Source: Lachnospiraceae bacterium
GTDB taxonomy: Bacteria > Bacillota > Clostridia > Lachnospirales > Lachnospiraceae
NCBI GenBank assembly: GCA_910575075.1
Contig: CAJTCY010000014.1
Coordinates: 62,001 to 126,000 of the forward strand
DNA: 64,000 nt
Direction: 5' to 3'
The notes below the pieces were generated by a model. That model saw only the letters and a list, made by a program, of their open reading frames with translations. It did no database searches and was not told the DNA's origin. Shown here one piece after another: positions 38,097 to 47,036 of the stretch. The translations under genes and the position numbers were made by a program. Every line of letters starts with the position of its first letter. The stretch's first letter is position 1.

Positions 38097-38574
38097 AGCC
38101 ATGTAAAGTTGGCGGCTCTGCCCTGCGGGTGACAGCGGTGACGGCAGTGACAGTGATTTTAGGATACCCTGCCGCTGTCATCCCTACGGGAGAACACCCC
38201 GCAAACGCAAAATGCAGGCGTGGGATTCACCCGCCCTTTTCGGGCGTGTAAAATCACCCCTGCGGTCAGAAAAATCTCTCCGATTTTTCCGACTGCGTTT
38301 ACAGGGTGTAACACACTACACTTTGCCCTGCAAAGAGCCGTGTGCCAGACGTTCCCTCTGGACTCCCTTATGGCAGGTCTTACGCCCTGCTATCCTACGC
38401 CTTGCGGCTTCGGATAAAAGAACGGCGGCATGACGGTTACAGCTCTTGCGAGGGAGTATCCCAAAAACACCGTCACCATCGTCATGACCGTCATGCAGGG
38501 GATAAGGGTGACAGTTACGGCAATCGGCAGGGGGCATCCCAAAACTGCCGTCACCACCGTCACCGCTGTCACCC
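38028..38574. repeat. four 45-bp iteron-like repeats, two direct and two inverted
   Basis: Two direct copies of GGTGACAGCGGTGACGGC-type sequence followed by ATTTTGGGATACCCC lie at 38028-38072 (overlapping the ATPase 3' end) and 38125-38169. Two inverted copies lie at about 38451-38498 and 38530-38574. Each holds repeated GTGAC units. They bracket the oriT and lie between a RepA-like gene and the relaxase gene, as an origin of replication or relaxosome-binding site would. Confidence 0.7.
38299..38330 (-). other. MobV-type oriT with nick motif TAGTGTG/TTA
   Basis: On the minus strand 38318-38309 reads TAGTGTGTTA, the nick sequence known from pMV158 and related MobV plasmids, set in an inverted repeat GTGTA-GTGTGT-TACAC, with CAGGG/CCCTG outside it. 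It lies about 290 bases before the MobV relaxase gene. The nick would fall between the final G and the TTA. The match is to motif and structure; nicking itself is inferred. Confidence 0.8.
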
Positions 38575-38614
38575 AAAGGGCAGTTACCCGCCGAAGAAAG
38601 GAAGATGATGGATT

Positions 38615-39580
38615 ATGCCCTATGCAATCCTGCGTTTCCAGAAACGCAAAGCGGGCGGCGTTGCGGCTTGCGAACGCCACAACGAGCGGAAGAAAGAAGC
38701 CTACAAAAGCAACCCAGATATCGACATGGAACGCTCTAAAAATAACTATCATCTTGTCGCACCGCCAAAGTACACCTATAAGAAAGAGATTAACCGAAAG
38801 GTAGCCGAAGCAGGGTGCAGGACAAGGAAAGACAGCGTGATGATGGTGGAAACGCTCATCACGGCTTCACCAGAATTTATGAACCAGTTACCGCCCGAAG
38901 AACAGAAAGCGTATTTTACGATGGCTCTGGATTTCATTTCGGAGCGTGTCGGGGAGCAGAATATCCTCTCCGCAGTCGTCCACATGGACGAGAGAACGCC
39001 CCATATGCACCTCTGCTTTGTGCCGATTACACCAGACAATAAGCTGTCCGCCAAAACAATTTTAGGCAATCAAAAGAGCCTGTCGGAGTGGCAGACCGCC
39101 TACCATGAGCGGATGTCCTCACGTTGGAATCAGCTTGAGAGAGGTCAATCTTCGATGGAAACCAAGCGGAAACACGTCCCCACATGGCTCTATAAGTTGG
39201 GCGGCAGGCTTGATAAGCAGTATGGGGAAATCGTGTCTGCCCTGTCCGACATCAACGCCTTTAACGCAGGGAAAAAGCGTGACAAGGCTCTGGAACTGGT
39301 TGCCGCATGGCTGCCCGAAGTGGAGAAATTCTCTAAGGAAATCGGCAGACAGCAGGCGTATATCGACAGCTTAAAGGAGCAAATCGGGCAGGAAGCCGAC
39401 TATGCAGGGCGTATGCGTGATGAAAAGTACGAGCAGGAATTAAAGGTGCAGAAAGCCAACCAGAGGATATTTGAATTGCAGAGAACCAACGAGCAGATGG
39501 GGCGGCTGCTCTCAAAGATACCGCCAGAAGTGTTGGAAGAATTACAGAGAACAGGCAGAAACAAATCAAGAGAAAGGTAA
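38615..39580 (+). CDS. MobV-family relaxase (TnpZ-like)
   Basis: A 321-residue relaxase. Motifs: RHNERKKEAYKSNPDID with NNYHLV (20-47) and the metal-binding HMDERTPHMH (123-132), the HxDE...PHxH signature of Mob_Pre/MobV enzymes. A coiled-coil C-terminus (from about 235) may dimerise. It should nick the adjacent oriT and lead one strand into a recipient through a helper conjugation system. It is shorter than plasmid MobV proteins (about 400-490). parB follows after 7 bases. Confidence 0.9.
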   Translation: MPYAILRFQKRKAGGVAACERHNERKKEAYKSNPDIDMERSKNNYHLVAPPKYTYKKEINRKVAEAGCRTRKDSVMMVETLITASPEFMNQLPPEEQKAYFTMALDFISERVGEQNILSAVVHMDERTPHMHLCFVPITPDNKLSAKTILGNQKSLSEWQTAYHERMSSRWNQLERGQSSMETKRKHVPTWLYKLGGRLDKQYGEIVSALSDINAFNAGKKRDKALELVAAWLPEVEKFSKEIGRQQAYIDSLKEQIGQEADYAGRMRDEKYEQELKVQKANQRIFELQRTNEQMGRLLSKIPPEVLEELQRTGRNKSRER

Positions 39581-39587
39581 AAAGTGA

Positions 39588-40442
39588 ATGAAGAAACAGG
39601 ATTTTAAGGTGTTAAAGACCAAAGATTTATACCCGTTTCCCGACAATCCGTTTCATGTTGTGGAGGATGAAACGCTGTCAGAGTTAGCGGAAAGCATCAA
39701 GGAATTTGGCATTGTCACGCCGATAATCACACGCCCGAAAGAGGACGGGAACGGTTATGAAGTGATTGCGGGGCAGCGGCGTGTCCGTGCGTCCGAACTT
39801 GCAGGTATAAATACCGTGCCTGCATTTGTCCTGCCCTTAGACCGTGACCGAGCCATCATCACCCTTGTAGACAGTAATTTACAGCGTGAAAATATCCTGC
39901 CATCGGAGCGGGCGTTTGCCTACAGGATGAAATCCGAAGCCATGAAGCGGCAGGGTTTCCGCACAGACTTAACCTCGTCACAAGTTGTGACGAAGTTGCG
40001 GACGGACGACAAAGTGGCACAGGGCTTCGGCGTGGGCAGGATGACCGTCCAGCGTTTTATCCGCCTGACGGAACTGATACCGCCGATTTTGCAGATGGTG
40101 GACGAGGGGAAAATCGCCCTCACACCTGCGGTGGAACTGTCCTTTTTGAAGAAAGACGAGCAGGAAAATCTCTTTGCCACGATGGAGAGCGAAGAAGCAA
40201 CGCCCTCACTCTCACAGGCACAGCGGATGAAAAGCATGAGCCAGAGCGGGCAGCTTGACATGGATATGATATTTTCCATTATGACGGAGGAAAAGGGAAA
40301 CCAGAAAGAAACCTTGAAAATCAACACAAGCAAACTGAAAAAATACTTTCCGAAGGACACAACGCCGAAGCAGATGGAGGAAACCATCATCCGACTTCTG
40401 GAACGTGAGTTGCAGAGAAAACGGAGCAGGGACAGCCGCTAA
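39588..40442 (+). CDS. ParB/RepB/Spo0J-family partition protein
   Basis: A 284-residue protein with the ParB N-terminal nuclease-like domain (LYPFPDNPFHVVEDETLSEL, then GIVTPIITRP and VIAGQRRVRASELAG) and a helix-turn-helix (VGRMTVQRFIRLTELIP). ParB family proteins are now known as CTP-dependent DNA clamps; without a ParA gene here it may serve regulation or relaxosome binding. It is translationally close to the relaxase gene. Confidence 0.88.
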   Translation: MKKQDFKVLKTKDLYPFPDNPFHVVEDETLSELAESIKEFGIVTPIITRPKEDGNGYEVIAGQRRVRASELAGINTVPAFVLPLDRDRAIITLVDSNLQRENILPSERAFAYRMKSEAMKRQGFRTDLTSSQVVTKLRTDDKVAQGFGVGRMTVQRFIRLTELIPPILQMVDEGKIALTPAVELSFLKKDEQENLFATMESEEATPSLSQAQRMKSMSQSGQLDMDMIFSIMTEEKGNQKETLKINTSKLKKYFPKDTTPKQMEETIIRLLERELQRKRSRDSR

Positions 40443-40518
40443 CCTTCTTTTTTCGGGAAGTAAATGCAGGAATTTGGAACAGAAGAAAGACAGAATTTTA
40501 AGGAGAATGAGGTAAGGA

Positions 40519-40749
40519 ATGAAAGAAATCCAGTATGAGATTGTAAAGGAAATCGCCGTATTGTCTGCGAGTGACAGCGGCTACACAAAGGAAATCAATC
40601 TTATTTCATGGAACGGGAGAGAGCCGAAATATGACATCCGCAGCTTTTCCCCGAACCGTGAGAAGTGCGGAAAGGGTATCACGTTGAACGCTGATGAAGC
40701 AGCGGCACTCCTTGAAGCATTACAGAAAGAAGTAAACAGCGGGGATTGA
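40519..40749 (+). CDS. YdbC/PC4-like protein
   Basis: A 76-residue protein with the YdbC pattern KEINLISWNGREPKYDIRSF and GKGITLNADEAAALLEAL, the fold related to the PC4 coactivator and single-strand DNA binding. It may coat transferred DNA or regulate the element. AAGGAGAATGAGGTAAGG precedes ATG 40519. Confidence 0.75.
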   Translation: MKEIQYEIVKEIAVLSASDSGYTKEINLISWNGREPKYDIRSFSPNREKCGKGITLNADEAAALLEALQKEVNSGD

Positions 40750-40819
40750 TGGTATCTGATTGACAGGGCGGGGCGTTTCCAGACGTTCTCCTGCCCTGTC
40801 TGGAAAGGAAGATTTAAGT

Positions 40820-41011
40820 ATGGGCGAGGATAGGAAAACAACTGGAAGAAGAAAGCGTATTGTGCCAAAAGGGCAAGTACAAATGATTATCAGTCGAGAA
40901 TATATCGGCACACAGACCGTTGCAGAAGCGTTTGTCCCGATTATCTCCGAGGATATTCGGAAGAAGATTGCCGAGGGCGACACCTTCGACAATGAGGGGC
41001 TGTCCGCTTAG
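40820..41011 (+). CDS. tnpW: TnpW-like small transposon protein
   Basis: A 63-residue protein with a basic start (RKTTGRRKRIVPKGQ) and the typical block ISREYIGTQTVAEAFVPII followed by SEDIRKK. Small proteins of this type precede large serine recombinases in Tn4451-like elements. ATG 40820 follows GGAAAGGAAG; an upstream in-frame ATG at 40760 lacks a ribosome site. The recombinase begins 53 bases downstream. Biochemical role not established. Confidence 0.75.
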   Translation: MGEDRKTTGRRKRIVPKGQVQMIISREYIGTQTVAEAFVPIISEDIRKKIAEGDTFDNEGLSA

Positions 41012-41064
41012 AATGTACGCAATGGAACATGAAAACGTTAGGACAGATATGGAGGTTTTACAGT

Positions 41065-43275
41065 ATGGCAGGAATAAGAACGGAGAACAAGATTTATGAA
41101 GTCGGCATTTACTGCCGCTTATCAAAGGACGATGGCACGGATAACGAGAGTGCGAGCATTGCGACACAAAAATCCATCCTCACGGATTATGTGAAAAGGC
41201 AGGGATGGCATTTAGCAAAAACGTATGTTGACGATGGCTACTCTGGAACAAATTTCCAAAGACCAAGTTTCCAGAATATGATTAAGGACATTGAAAACGG
41301 GCTGATAAACTGCGTGATTACAAAAGATTTATCCCGTCTGGGGAGGAACTATCTTGATTGTGGGTTATATCTGGAAGTCTTTTTCCCAGAGCATAACGTG
41401 AGGTATATAGCGGTCAATGACGGCGTGGACACCTTAAACAAATCCGCTATGGACATCACGCCTTTCCGCAACATCCTAAACGAAATGTATTCTGCCGATG
41501 TGTCAGTCAAGATAAAATCGGCGTACCGTGCGAGGTTTCAGCAGGGGAAATTCATGGGAACAACAGCCCCTTATGGCTATGTCAAAGACCCTGCCGACCA
41601 CAACCATCTGCTGATAGATGACAAAGTTGCCCATGTGGTAAGGGAGATATTCGACCTTGCGTTAGCGGGCAACGGCATCGCCAAAATCCGCAAGCACATC
41701 AACAAACAGCATATCCTACGCCCTGCCGCTTATGCGGTGGAGCAAGGGGCAACAGGCTATGAGCGGTACTTTGAGGATAACGAGGAAAACCGTTATATTT
41801 GGAGCGAGAACAGCGTGAGGGGCATTTTAAGAAGCCCGATATATGCGGGCAACCTTGCAGGCTACAAGCGGATTGCAGCCAACATGAAAAGCAAGAAACG
41901 CCCCTCTAAGCTGCCCGAAGAATGGGAAGTGATACCAGACACCCATGAGGGGATAGTCACGCAGGAGGAATTTGACACCGTACAGCAGCTTATGACGAGC
42001 CGCAGGCGGGAGCAGAACGCAGGGGGATTTGAGAATATCTTTTCGGGCGTTATCAAGTGTGCGGACTGCGGCTATGCGATGCGGGCGGCGAGTGCCAACA
42101 GGAGGAAACGCCCCGACATCATCGACTGCGTACAATACACCTGCAATAATTATGGCAGATATGGCAATGTTATGTGTACCGCACACAGCATTGAAGCGAG
42201 GGACTTATTCAATGCCGTCCTTGCCGACATCAACCGCTTTGCGGATATGGCGGTCAATGATGAAAAGGCGGTCAGAGCCATAGAAAGGCGGCTCACGGAA
42301 ACAGACCAGAGCAGGGCGAAATCATTAGAGAAAGAAAAGAAGAAGCTGAACAAACGCCTTGCGGAGCTTGACAGGCTGTTTTCCTCTCTCTATGAGGACA
42401 AGGTAATGGAGCGTATCACGGAGCGGAATTTTGAGATGATGTCGGGGAAATACCAGAAAGAGCAGCTTGAAATTGAAGCACGGCTGAAAGAGGTAACGGA
42501 AACGCTCAATGACAGCTATGAGAAATCGCAGGGCGTGAGGGACTTTCTATCCCTAATCCGCAACTATCAGGGGCTGAAAGAGTTGGACGCAACCATCATA
42601 AACGCACTCATAGACAAGATACTTGTTTCGGAACGTGAGAAACTTGCGGACGGGACAGTAAGGCAGGAAATCAAGATTTACTATAAATTCATCGGCTTTG
42701 TCGGTGAATTACATATCACACCCACAAAGCGGTGGACGGCGTTAAAGCCTAAAAATTGTACGGTGTGCGGTGTTGAATACGTCCCCAGCTCTGGAATATC
42801 AAAGTATTGTCCCGCTTGTGCTAAGAGGATACAGAGGGAGAAATCAAACGAGAGCAAACGCAGGAGTAGGGAGAGGAACCGAAGGGCATGTATTGAACTG
42901 TCCGCAAAAAATGACCGACTGATACAGCCCAGGAAATACAATGTCCAGCAGAAGGAAAGTGTATCTATGCTTCTCAAAAAGAGTCCTGAACTGAATATTG
43001 CAAGAATTCCGGCTACAAGTACGATTCCGGCAATACACAAGGTAATCTGTTCAAACAGCATAATACTTCGGGCGCGTCTCTTTGTTACGCCAAGGATTCG
43101 CAGAAATGCGGCTTCCTGTGCTGACTGTATGATAATCAGACCAGGTCCAAACACTCCAATCAGCACAGCTGCAGCTACGGCAATGGGGAACAGAGATTCC
43201 AGCAGGTTGCGGATACGTTTTGTGTTTTCATATAAATCTGAATCAATATGGAATGACGCCGTATTAGAATATTGA
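41065..43275 (+). CDS. tnpX: large serine recombinase (TnpX/TndX type), frame runs into host DNA
   Basis: Excises and inserts the element at GA dinucleotides. The catalytic Ser lies in YCRLSKDDG near the N-terminus; a recombinase domain, a zinc ribbon (CADCGYAM ... CNNYGRYGNVMC) and a coiled coil follow, then a second Cys cluster (CTVCGVEY ... CPAC). ATG 41065 follows GGAGG. Codons 1-619 end at CTG over the right-end GA (42921). In the integrated state 117 more codons are read from the antisense strand of the permease gene to a stop at 43275. In the excised circle the next codons are ATG TAG, giving 620 residues. Confidence 0.93.
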   Translation: MAGIRTENKIYEVGIYCRLSKDDGTDNESASIATQKSILTDYVKRQGWHLAKTYVDDGYSGTNFQRPSFQNMIKDIENGLINCVITKDLSRLGRNYLDCGLYLEVFFPEHNVRYIAVNDGVDTLNKSAMDITPFRNILNEMYSADVSVKIKSAYRARFQQGKFMGTTAPYGYVKDPADHNHLLIDDKVAHVVREIFDLALAGNGIAKIRKHINKQHILRPAAYAVEQGATGYERYFEDNEENRYIWSENSVRGILRSPIYAGNLAGYKRIAANMKSKKRPSKLPEEWEVIPDTHEGIVTQEEFDTVQQLMTSRRREQNAGGFENIFSGVIKCADCGYAMRAASANRRKRPDIIDCVQYTCNNYGRYGNVMCTAHSIEARDLFNAVLADINRFADMAVNDEKAVRAIERRLTETDQSRAKSLEKEKKKLNKRLAELDRLFSSLYEDKVMERITERNFEMMSGKYQKEQLEIEARLKEVTETLNDSYEKSQGVRDFLSLIRNYQGLKELDATIINALIDKILVSEREKLADGTVRQEIKIYYKFIGFVGELHITPTKRWTALKPKNCTVCGVEYVPSSGISKYCPACAKRIQREKSNESKRRSRERNRRACIELSAKNDRLIQPRKYNVQQKESVSMLLKKSPELNIARIPATSTIPAIHKVICSNSIILRARLFVTPRIRRNAASCADCMIIRPGPNTPISTAAATAMGNRDSSRLRIRFVFSYKSESIWNDAVLEY

Positions 43276-45911
43276 ACTCCTTTTGTTTTCTGTTCATCTA
43301 ACAGGTTGTTTAATTCCATAATTCTTTCATTGTCCGCTACCGTAAATTCACAATAGTCGACCGGGAAAGGCTGACTGTAGAGATTTTCTGCCGCATCATT
43401 TACAACAGAGAAAATACCGGCATTTACATCTGCGTCTTCGGATTCCAGAATACCTGCCACTTGATATGGTTTTCCCGCCCGTTCTATGGCAAATTCAAGT
43501 TCATCCTCTTCATATATTTGCGGCATAAAAGAATACAAGTCTTCGGACATCAAGGTTATTGTATCACCTGGACGGACGCCGAGGGTTTCTGCAAGTGTCT
43601 TTCCCACCAAGCATACCGGACCTGTGCCTTCAAAGACAGAAAGGTCATACCCTTCGGCAAAAGTGACGTTATAATCATCGGTCAGATAACGGTCAAAGTC
43701 ATTTGTAAAGGTCATGGGGCTTAAGACGCCGACTCCATTCACACGCACGCTATAAAGATTATAGTAATAAAAATCTTTTATCATATCTGAGTTTGACATA
43801 TCCATGATATAAGTTGAGACAAACTTCATTGTCCTGCCTTTTACATCCATTTCACGGTAAGCTTCTTGATATGCAAGTCTTGCAAGTGCAAATGTTCCAA
43901 TTCCGCCTGCCAATACAATGGTAAGGATAAGTGAAACGACAGTTTTTCCGAGGCCCCGCTGCATATGTTGAAAAATGTAGGCGCATACCTGCCGGGGTGC
44001 ATTGTATGTTCCATGTCTTGTATCAAGTGATTTATGGTCTAAGACATCGGAAAGTTTTGCGATATCAAGTCCGTCAGGAATAGGGGCTGTATCCGTTATC
44101 TCAGTCTTATGCTTTGCGGATAGAAAATGATTTTTTAAAATTCCTGTCCTTTTTGCTGTAATTGCATTCTCCTGCAGTAGTTCCAGAGGAGATGTTTTCT
44201 TCATTTTCTGTAGGAAAAACATCATTACAAAGAAAATAAATAACAGCTCAAAGATCAGACAGGAAATTACCACGCCGACAGGAATTGCTCCATCCAGAAT
44301 ATAGACGTACCCTTCAGGGGCGCTGGTATCTGACATGTTGGCAAGTGTTTTTGCCGCTGTGTAGGATGCATACAAGAGTCCGGTCGTACCGCCGATCAAT
44401 ATGCCGAGAATTGACACCACACCTAAAGGAAGCGTGATTAGAAATCCTGCTTTTTTCCCAGTGACGCCTAATGTGCGCATAATGGCGTACGATTGTTTAT
44501 TCCTGCCGACGTAGAGATATACTGCCAGGAGCAATGCCAGTGCCGACCCAAATACATAAAGTATGGCAGCCAGGAGAGATGCCAGAGAGCCTGTCTCAAT
44601 ATTGTCTTTCATGCCAAACCATCCGCTGTCTGAAAAACGAAGTCCCAAACCCATCTCTGCAGCCATCGGTTCTGCAGCTTCACGAAATGTTTTTAAGTCG
44701 TCAGCATCTTCAATAAAGACACTGAAATCACCCATTAAGATTTCATAGTCTTTGGGGACCTCCACCGGTAGAAGAGTAGAGGGAACAAAAATTGTCGCCG
44801 GGCCATAGCTCCAGGAATTTTCATTCAGCCGTTCAATCCATTCATTGCTGAATTCATAGGCTCCAATGATTTCAAGATCGGCAGAAGCAATAAAATTTGA
44901 CATCATGTCTACGGTTCGATGGCGAGAGCCAAATTCTCCTTGTCCTGGTAATAATTTGTCTCCGAGTTCTATATGAAGCTTATCACCGATTGACAGACCA
45001 TACGTCTCTAAAAAATAATTGCTTACCACACAGGAATCGGTGTCTTCTGCTGTCAGAGGGCGTCCCTTGGCAATAACCATTTTGCGTTCATTCACATACG
45101 GGATTGCACGCATATCTGCGGTATATACAATGTCGTATACGGAGGTGCTCTGATTGATTACATCAATCATTTCTTTGTAGTCGGCAAATTCCTCTGTCTC
45201 CAGATAATCCTTTTCCAATCCGTCTATCTCTTGTATAAATTCTTTGTTAATTTTTTCCATAAACCATTCTTCACCCGTGTAGTACCAGAGGAACCCAAGT
45301 TCTAAAGCAGATCCTGATTTTTCACTATAAGTACCAAGGATAAGGTATCTGCTTCCTTTTTTCATATCATAAAAAAATTCTCTGGAATATGAATGTTTGT
45401 AGGCGTTGTCTGGATTTTCAGCGTTTATTTTCAGTGGCCTGTCAGGATTAAAATCGAGTTCACCGGCATATACTTTAATATCATGAAATGATATATACAA
45501 AGAGCCAGAATCATATTCTTCCAGTCCGTCGTAAGTACCTTCCAGAACAAATGAATTTTCTTCAAAAGAAGATTCCTGTTCTATGACGCGTTTATAATTT
45601 TCTACCATTCCATCGGTTGTATACCTTGTATCTGCCAGAGTGACGCCAGGCAACGATGAAAATTCTTCAATCTGTTCATTTGTCGGCCAGGGATTAGGCT
45701 CAGGTGTATAGTAACCGATCATTGGTGAACTGTTATCTAGACCAGCAACGCCATGATAGAAACTTTCAGCCTTCGCTGATTCCCGTGTGGTAATCGCATA
45801 ATCCGTGATTCGGGAAAATAAGGCAAAGGTTGCTGCTCCTATCAGGAGGAAAGTCAATATCGTCTTTACCGGAGCACGTAAGAGTGTTTTTAGAGCAATA
45901 GATTTTCTCAT
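42681..45911 (-). CDS. FtsX-type ABC permease, 3' end displaced by the transposon
   Basis: Codons 1-997 are native: an N-terminal helix, a large extracytoplasmic region (about 50-440), three helices, a cytoplasmic linker, another MacB-like region and the final helices, two FtsX domains in total. The last 79 codons of this open frame come from the transposon end (complement of the recombinase gene). The true 23-residue C-terminus lies at 31820-31893, so the intact protein had 1020 residues. It pairs with the ATPase at 31150-31815 and is preceded by blaR1- and blaI-like genes. It may be damaged, because the last helix is replaced. Confidence 0.88.
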   Translation of the reverse strand: MRKSIALKTLLRAPVKTILTFLLIGAATFALFSRITDYAITTRESAKAESFYHGVAGLDNSSPMIGYYTPEPNPWPTNEQIEEFSSLPGVTLADTRYTTDGMVENYKRVIEQESSFEENSFVLEGTYDGLEEYDSGSLYISFHDIKVYAGELDFNPDRPLKINAENPDNAYKHSYSREFFYDMKKGSRYLILGTYSEKSGSALELGFLWYYTGEEWFMEKINKEFIQEIDGLEKDYLETEEFADYKEMIDVINQSTSVYDIVYTADMRAIPYVNERKMVIAKGRPLTAEDTDSCVVSNYFLETYGLSIGDKLHIELGDKLLPGQGEFGSRHRTVDMMSNFIASADLEIIGAYEFSNEWIERLNENSWSYGPATIFVPSTLLPVEVPKDYEILMGDFSVFIEDADDLKTFREAAEPMAAEMGLGLRFSDSGWFGMKDNIETGSLASLLAAILYVFGSALALLLAVYLYVGRNKQSYAIMRTLGVTGKKAGFLITLPLGVVSILGILIGGTTGLLYASYTAAKTLANMSDTSAPEGYVYILDGAIPVGVVISCLIFELLFIFFVMMFFLQKMKKTSPLELLQENAITAKRTGILKNHFLSAKHKTEITDTAPIPDGLDIAKLSDVLDHKSLDTRHGTYNAPRQVCAYIFQHMQRGLGKTVVSLILTIVLAGGIGTFALARLAYQEAYREMDVKGRTMKFVSTYIMDMSNSDMIKDFYYYNLYSVRVNGVGVLSPMTFTNDFDRYLTDDYNVTFAEGYDLSVFEGTGPVCLVGKTLAETLGVRPGDTITLMSEDLYSFMPQIYEEDELEFAIERAGKPYQVAGILESEDADVNAGIFSVVNDAAENLYSQPFPVDYCEFTVADNERIMELNNLLDEQKTKGVQYSNTASFHIDSDLYENTKRIRNLLESLFPIAVAAAVLIGVFGPGLIIIQSAQEAAFLRILGVTKRRARSIMLFEQITLCIAGIVLVAGILAIFSSGLFLRSIDTLSFCWTLYFLGCISRSFFADSSIHALRFLSLLLRLLSFDFSLCILLAQAGQYFDIPELGTYSTPHTVQFLGFNAVHRFVGVICNSPTKPMNL

Positions 45912-45938
45912 GATATTATTTCTCCTTTCAAATTTGTC

Positions 45939-47036
45939 TCATTGATTGCGGAAATGTACATAATAAGTATCATCCACACATTCTATCGTATAAGCGGTGC
46001 CTGTCGAAGACCCTGGTATTTCTTCTTTTGTTCCGATTTCATCCATTGAAGTTCTGTAATCTGGCCGGACGACAAAGGAATAAGAAAGGAAAATAATCAT
46101 GGAAAATATTAAAAACCAGGAACCTGTAAACAAAATATTTTTCTTTTTATAATTATAGCTGGCGGATACAAGCTTGAATCTTTCAATAATTTCCGACTGA
46201 TAGTTTTTTGATACCAGGGCTGTTGTCCCGTAAAATGCTGTTTCTTTTCTCTTGGCGCCTGCATTTTTCAGCATGGCGACAATCGTCGTTAAGTACTGAA
46301 CCTTATTTTGGTTTGCCATGCGATTGGTTACGTCTAAGTCGCATTTTATTTCCAGAATTTGCGCTAGATCTTTTTTCAGCAGGTATATTGCCGGATTCCA
46401 CCAGAATATACATGAATAAATATGTATCAATACTTTGATCAGCAAGTCCCTGTTTTGAAAATGTGTATATTCATGCCGCAGGATATAATATAATTCGGAA
46501 TCACTATATTCTTCTTCGGGCAAAAGAATATAGCGATTCCGAAAGATGCCCATACCCATAGGAATATTGATATCAGAGTTGCTTCGGATATCAATATTCA
46601 ATTGAATTCTGCTTACGTTTAGTACCCGGTTAAATATGCGTTTGCATTGTTCATCTTTACGTATTCTGTATGTGGAAAATTTTTTCATGGATGTTGTATA
46701 TTGGAAAACAAAGCGTGCAATTAATACAACAGATACGGTTATCCACACCGTGACAAAAACAGACTGAAGAGATATCTGCGTTGTTTGCGGGCTACTTGTA
46801 TAAATTTTCTCATAGAATTCATGAAACGTTTCCGAAGGAGCTATCACCCTGGTAAATGAGAACTCATAAGGGACAATCAGCCGAATCATAGAGAACAGAT
46901 ATAAGAACAGTATATTGGTAACTCCTAACTGTCGGATAAAAAAGTGCTTTTTTCGGCAGAAATGATTAAATACTGCCAATGCGCTGCTCCATATGACCGA
47001 CATAAATAAAGAAAAAAACGTAATCTGCATACTCAT
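45939..47036 (-). CDS. M56 (BlaR1/MecR1-like) membrane metalloprotease
   Basis: A 365-residue sensor protease with four membrane helices and the zinc motif RHEYTH (HExxH, about 186-190). It lacks the extracellular penicillin-binding domain of true BlaR1, having only a short extracellular tail (about 60 residues), so the ligand is probably not sensed by acylation. It should cleave or inactivate the BlaI-like repressor encoded immediately before it (4-base overlap). The downstream ABC pair is the likely target. Confidence 0.88.
   Translation of the reverse strand: MSMQITFFSLFMSVIWSSALAVFNHFCRKKHFFIRQLGVTNILFLYLFSMIRLIVPYEFSFTRVIAPSETFHEFYEKIYTSSPQTTQISLQSVFVTVWITVSVVLIARFVFQYTTSMKKFSTYRIRKDEQCKRIFNRVLNVSRIQLNIDIRSNSDINIPMGMGIFRNRYILLPEEEYSDSELYYILRHEYTHFQNRDLLIKVLIHIYSCIFWWNPAIYLLKKDLAQILEIKCDLDVTNRMANQNKVQYLTTIVAMLKNAGAKRKETAFYGTTALVSKNYQSEIIERFKLVSASYNYKKKNILFTGSWFLIFSMIIFLSYSFVVRPDYRTSMDEIGTKEEIPGSSTGTAYTIECVDDTYYVHFRNQ

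Larger units (their letters stand above)
31892..42922. mobile_element. 11.03-kb Tn4451/Tn5397-type mobilizable transposon carrying tet(O)
   Basis: The ends are read from the split permease: GA at 31892-31893 and GA at 42921-42922. Terminal inverted repeats match best in the inner part (TTTTGCGGACA on the left against the complement of TGTCCGCAAAA on the right) with equal spacing to the GA at both ends. Crossover at GA is known for TnpX and TndX recombinases. Content in order: tnpV, tet(O), KTR protein, three sigma-like genes, RepA-like ATPase, oriT region, MobV relaxase, ParB, YdbC-like, tnpW and the recombinase. It encodes a relaxase but no type IV secretion genes, so transfer would need a helper. 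Confidence 0.93.

Noticed and set aside
38028-38574. CRISPR array
   Set aside because: There are only four copies, two of them inverted, with no regular spacers and no cas genes.
43000-43275. C-terminal extension of the recombinase as a new functional domain
   Set aside because: It is exactly antisense to the permease coding sequence past the element boundary and has no domain character of its own.
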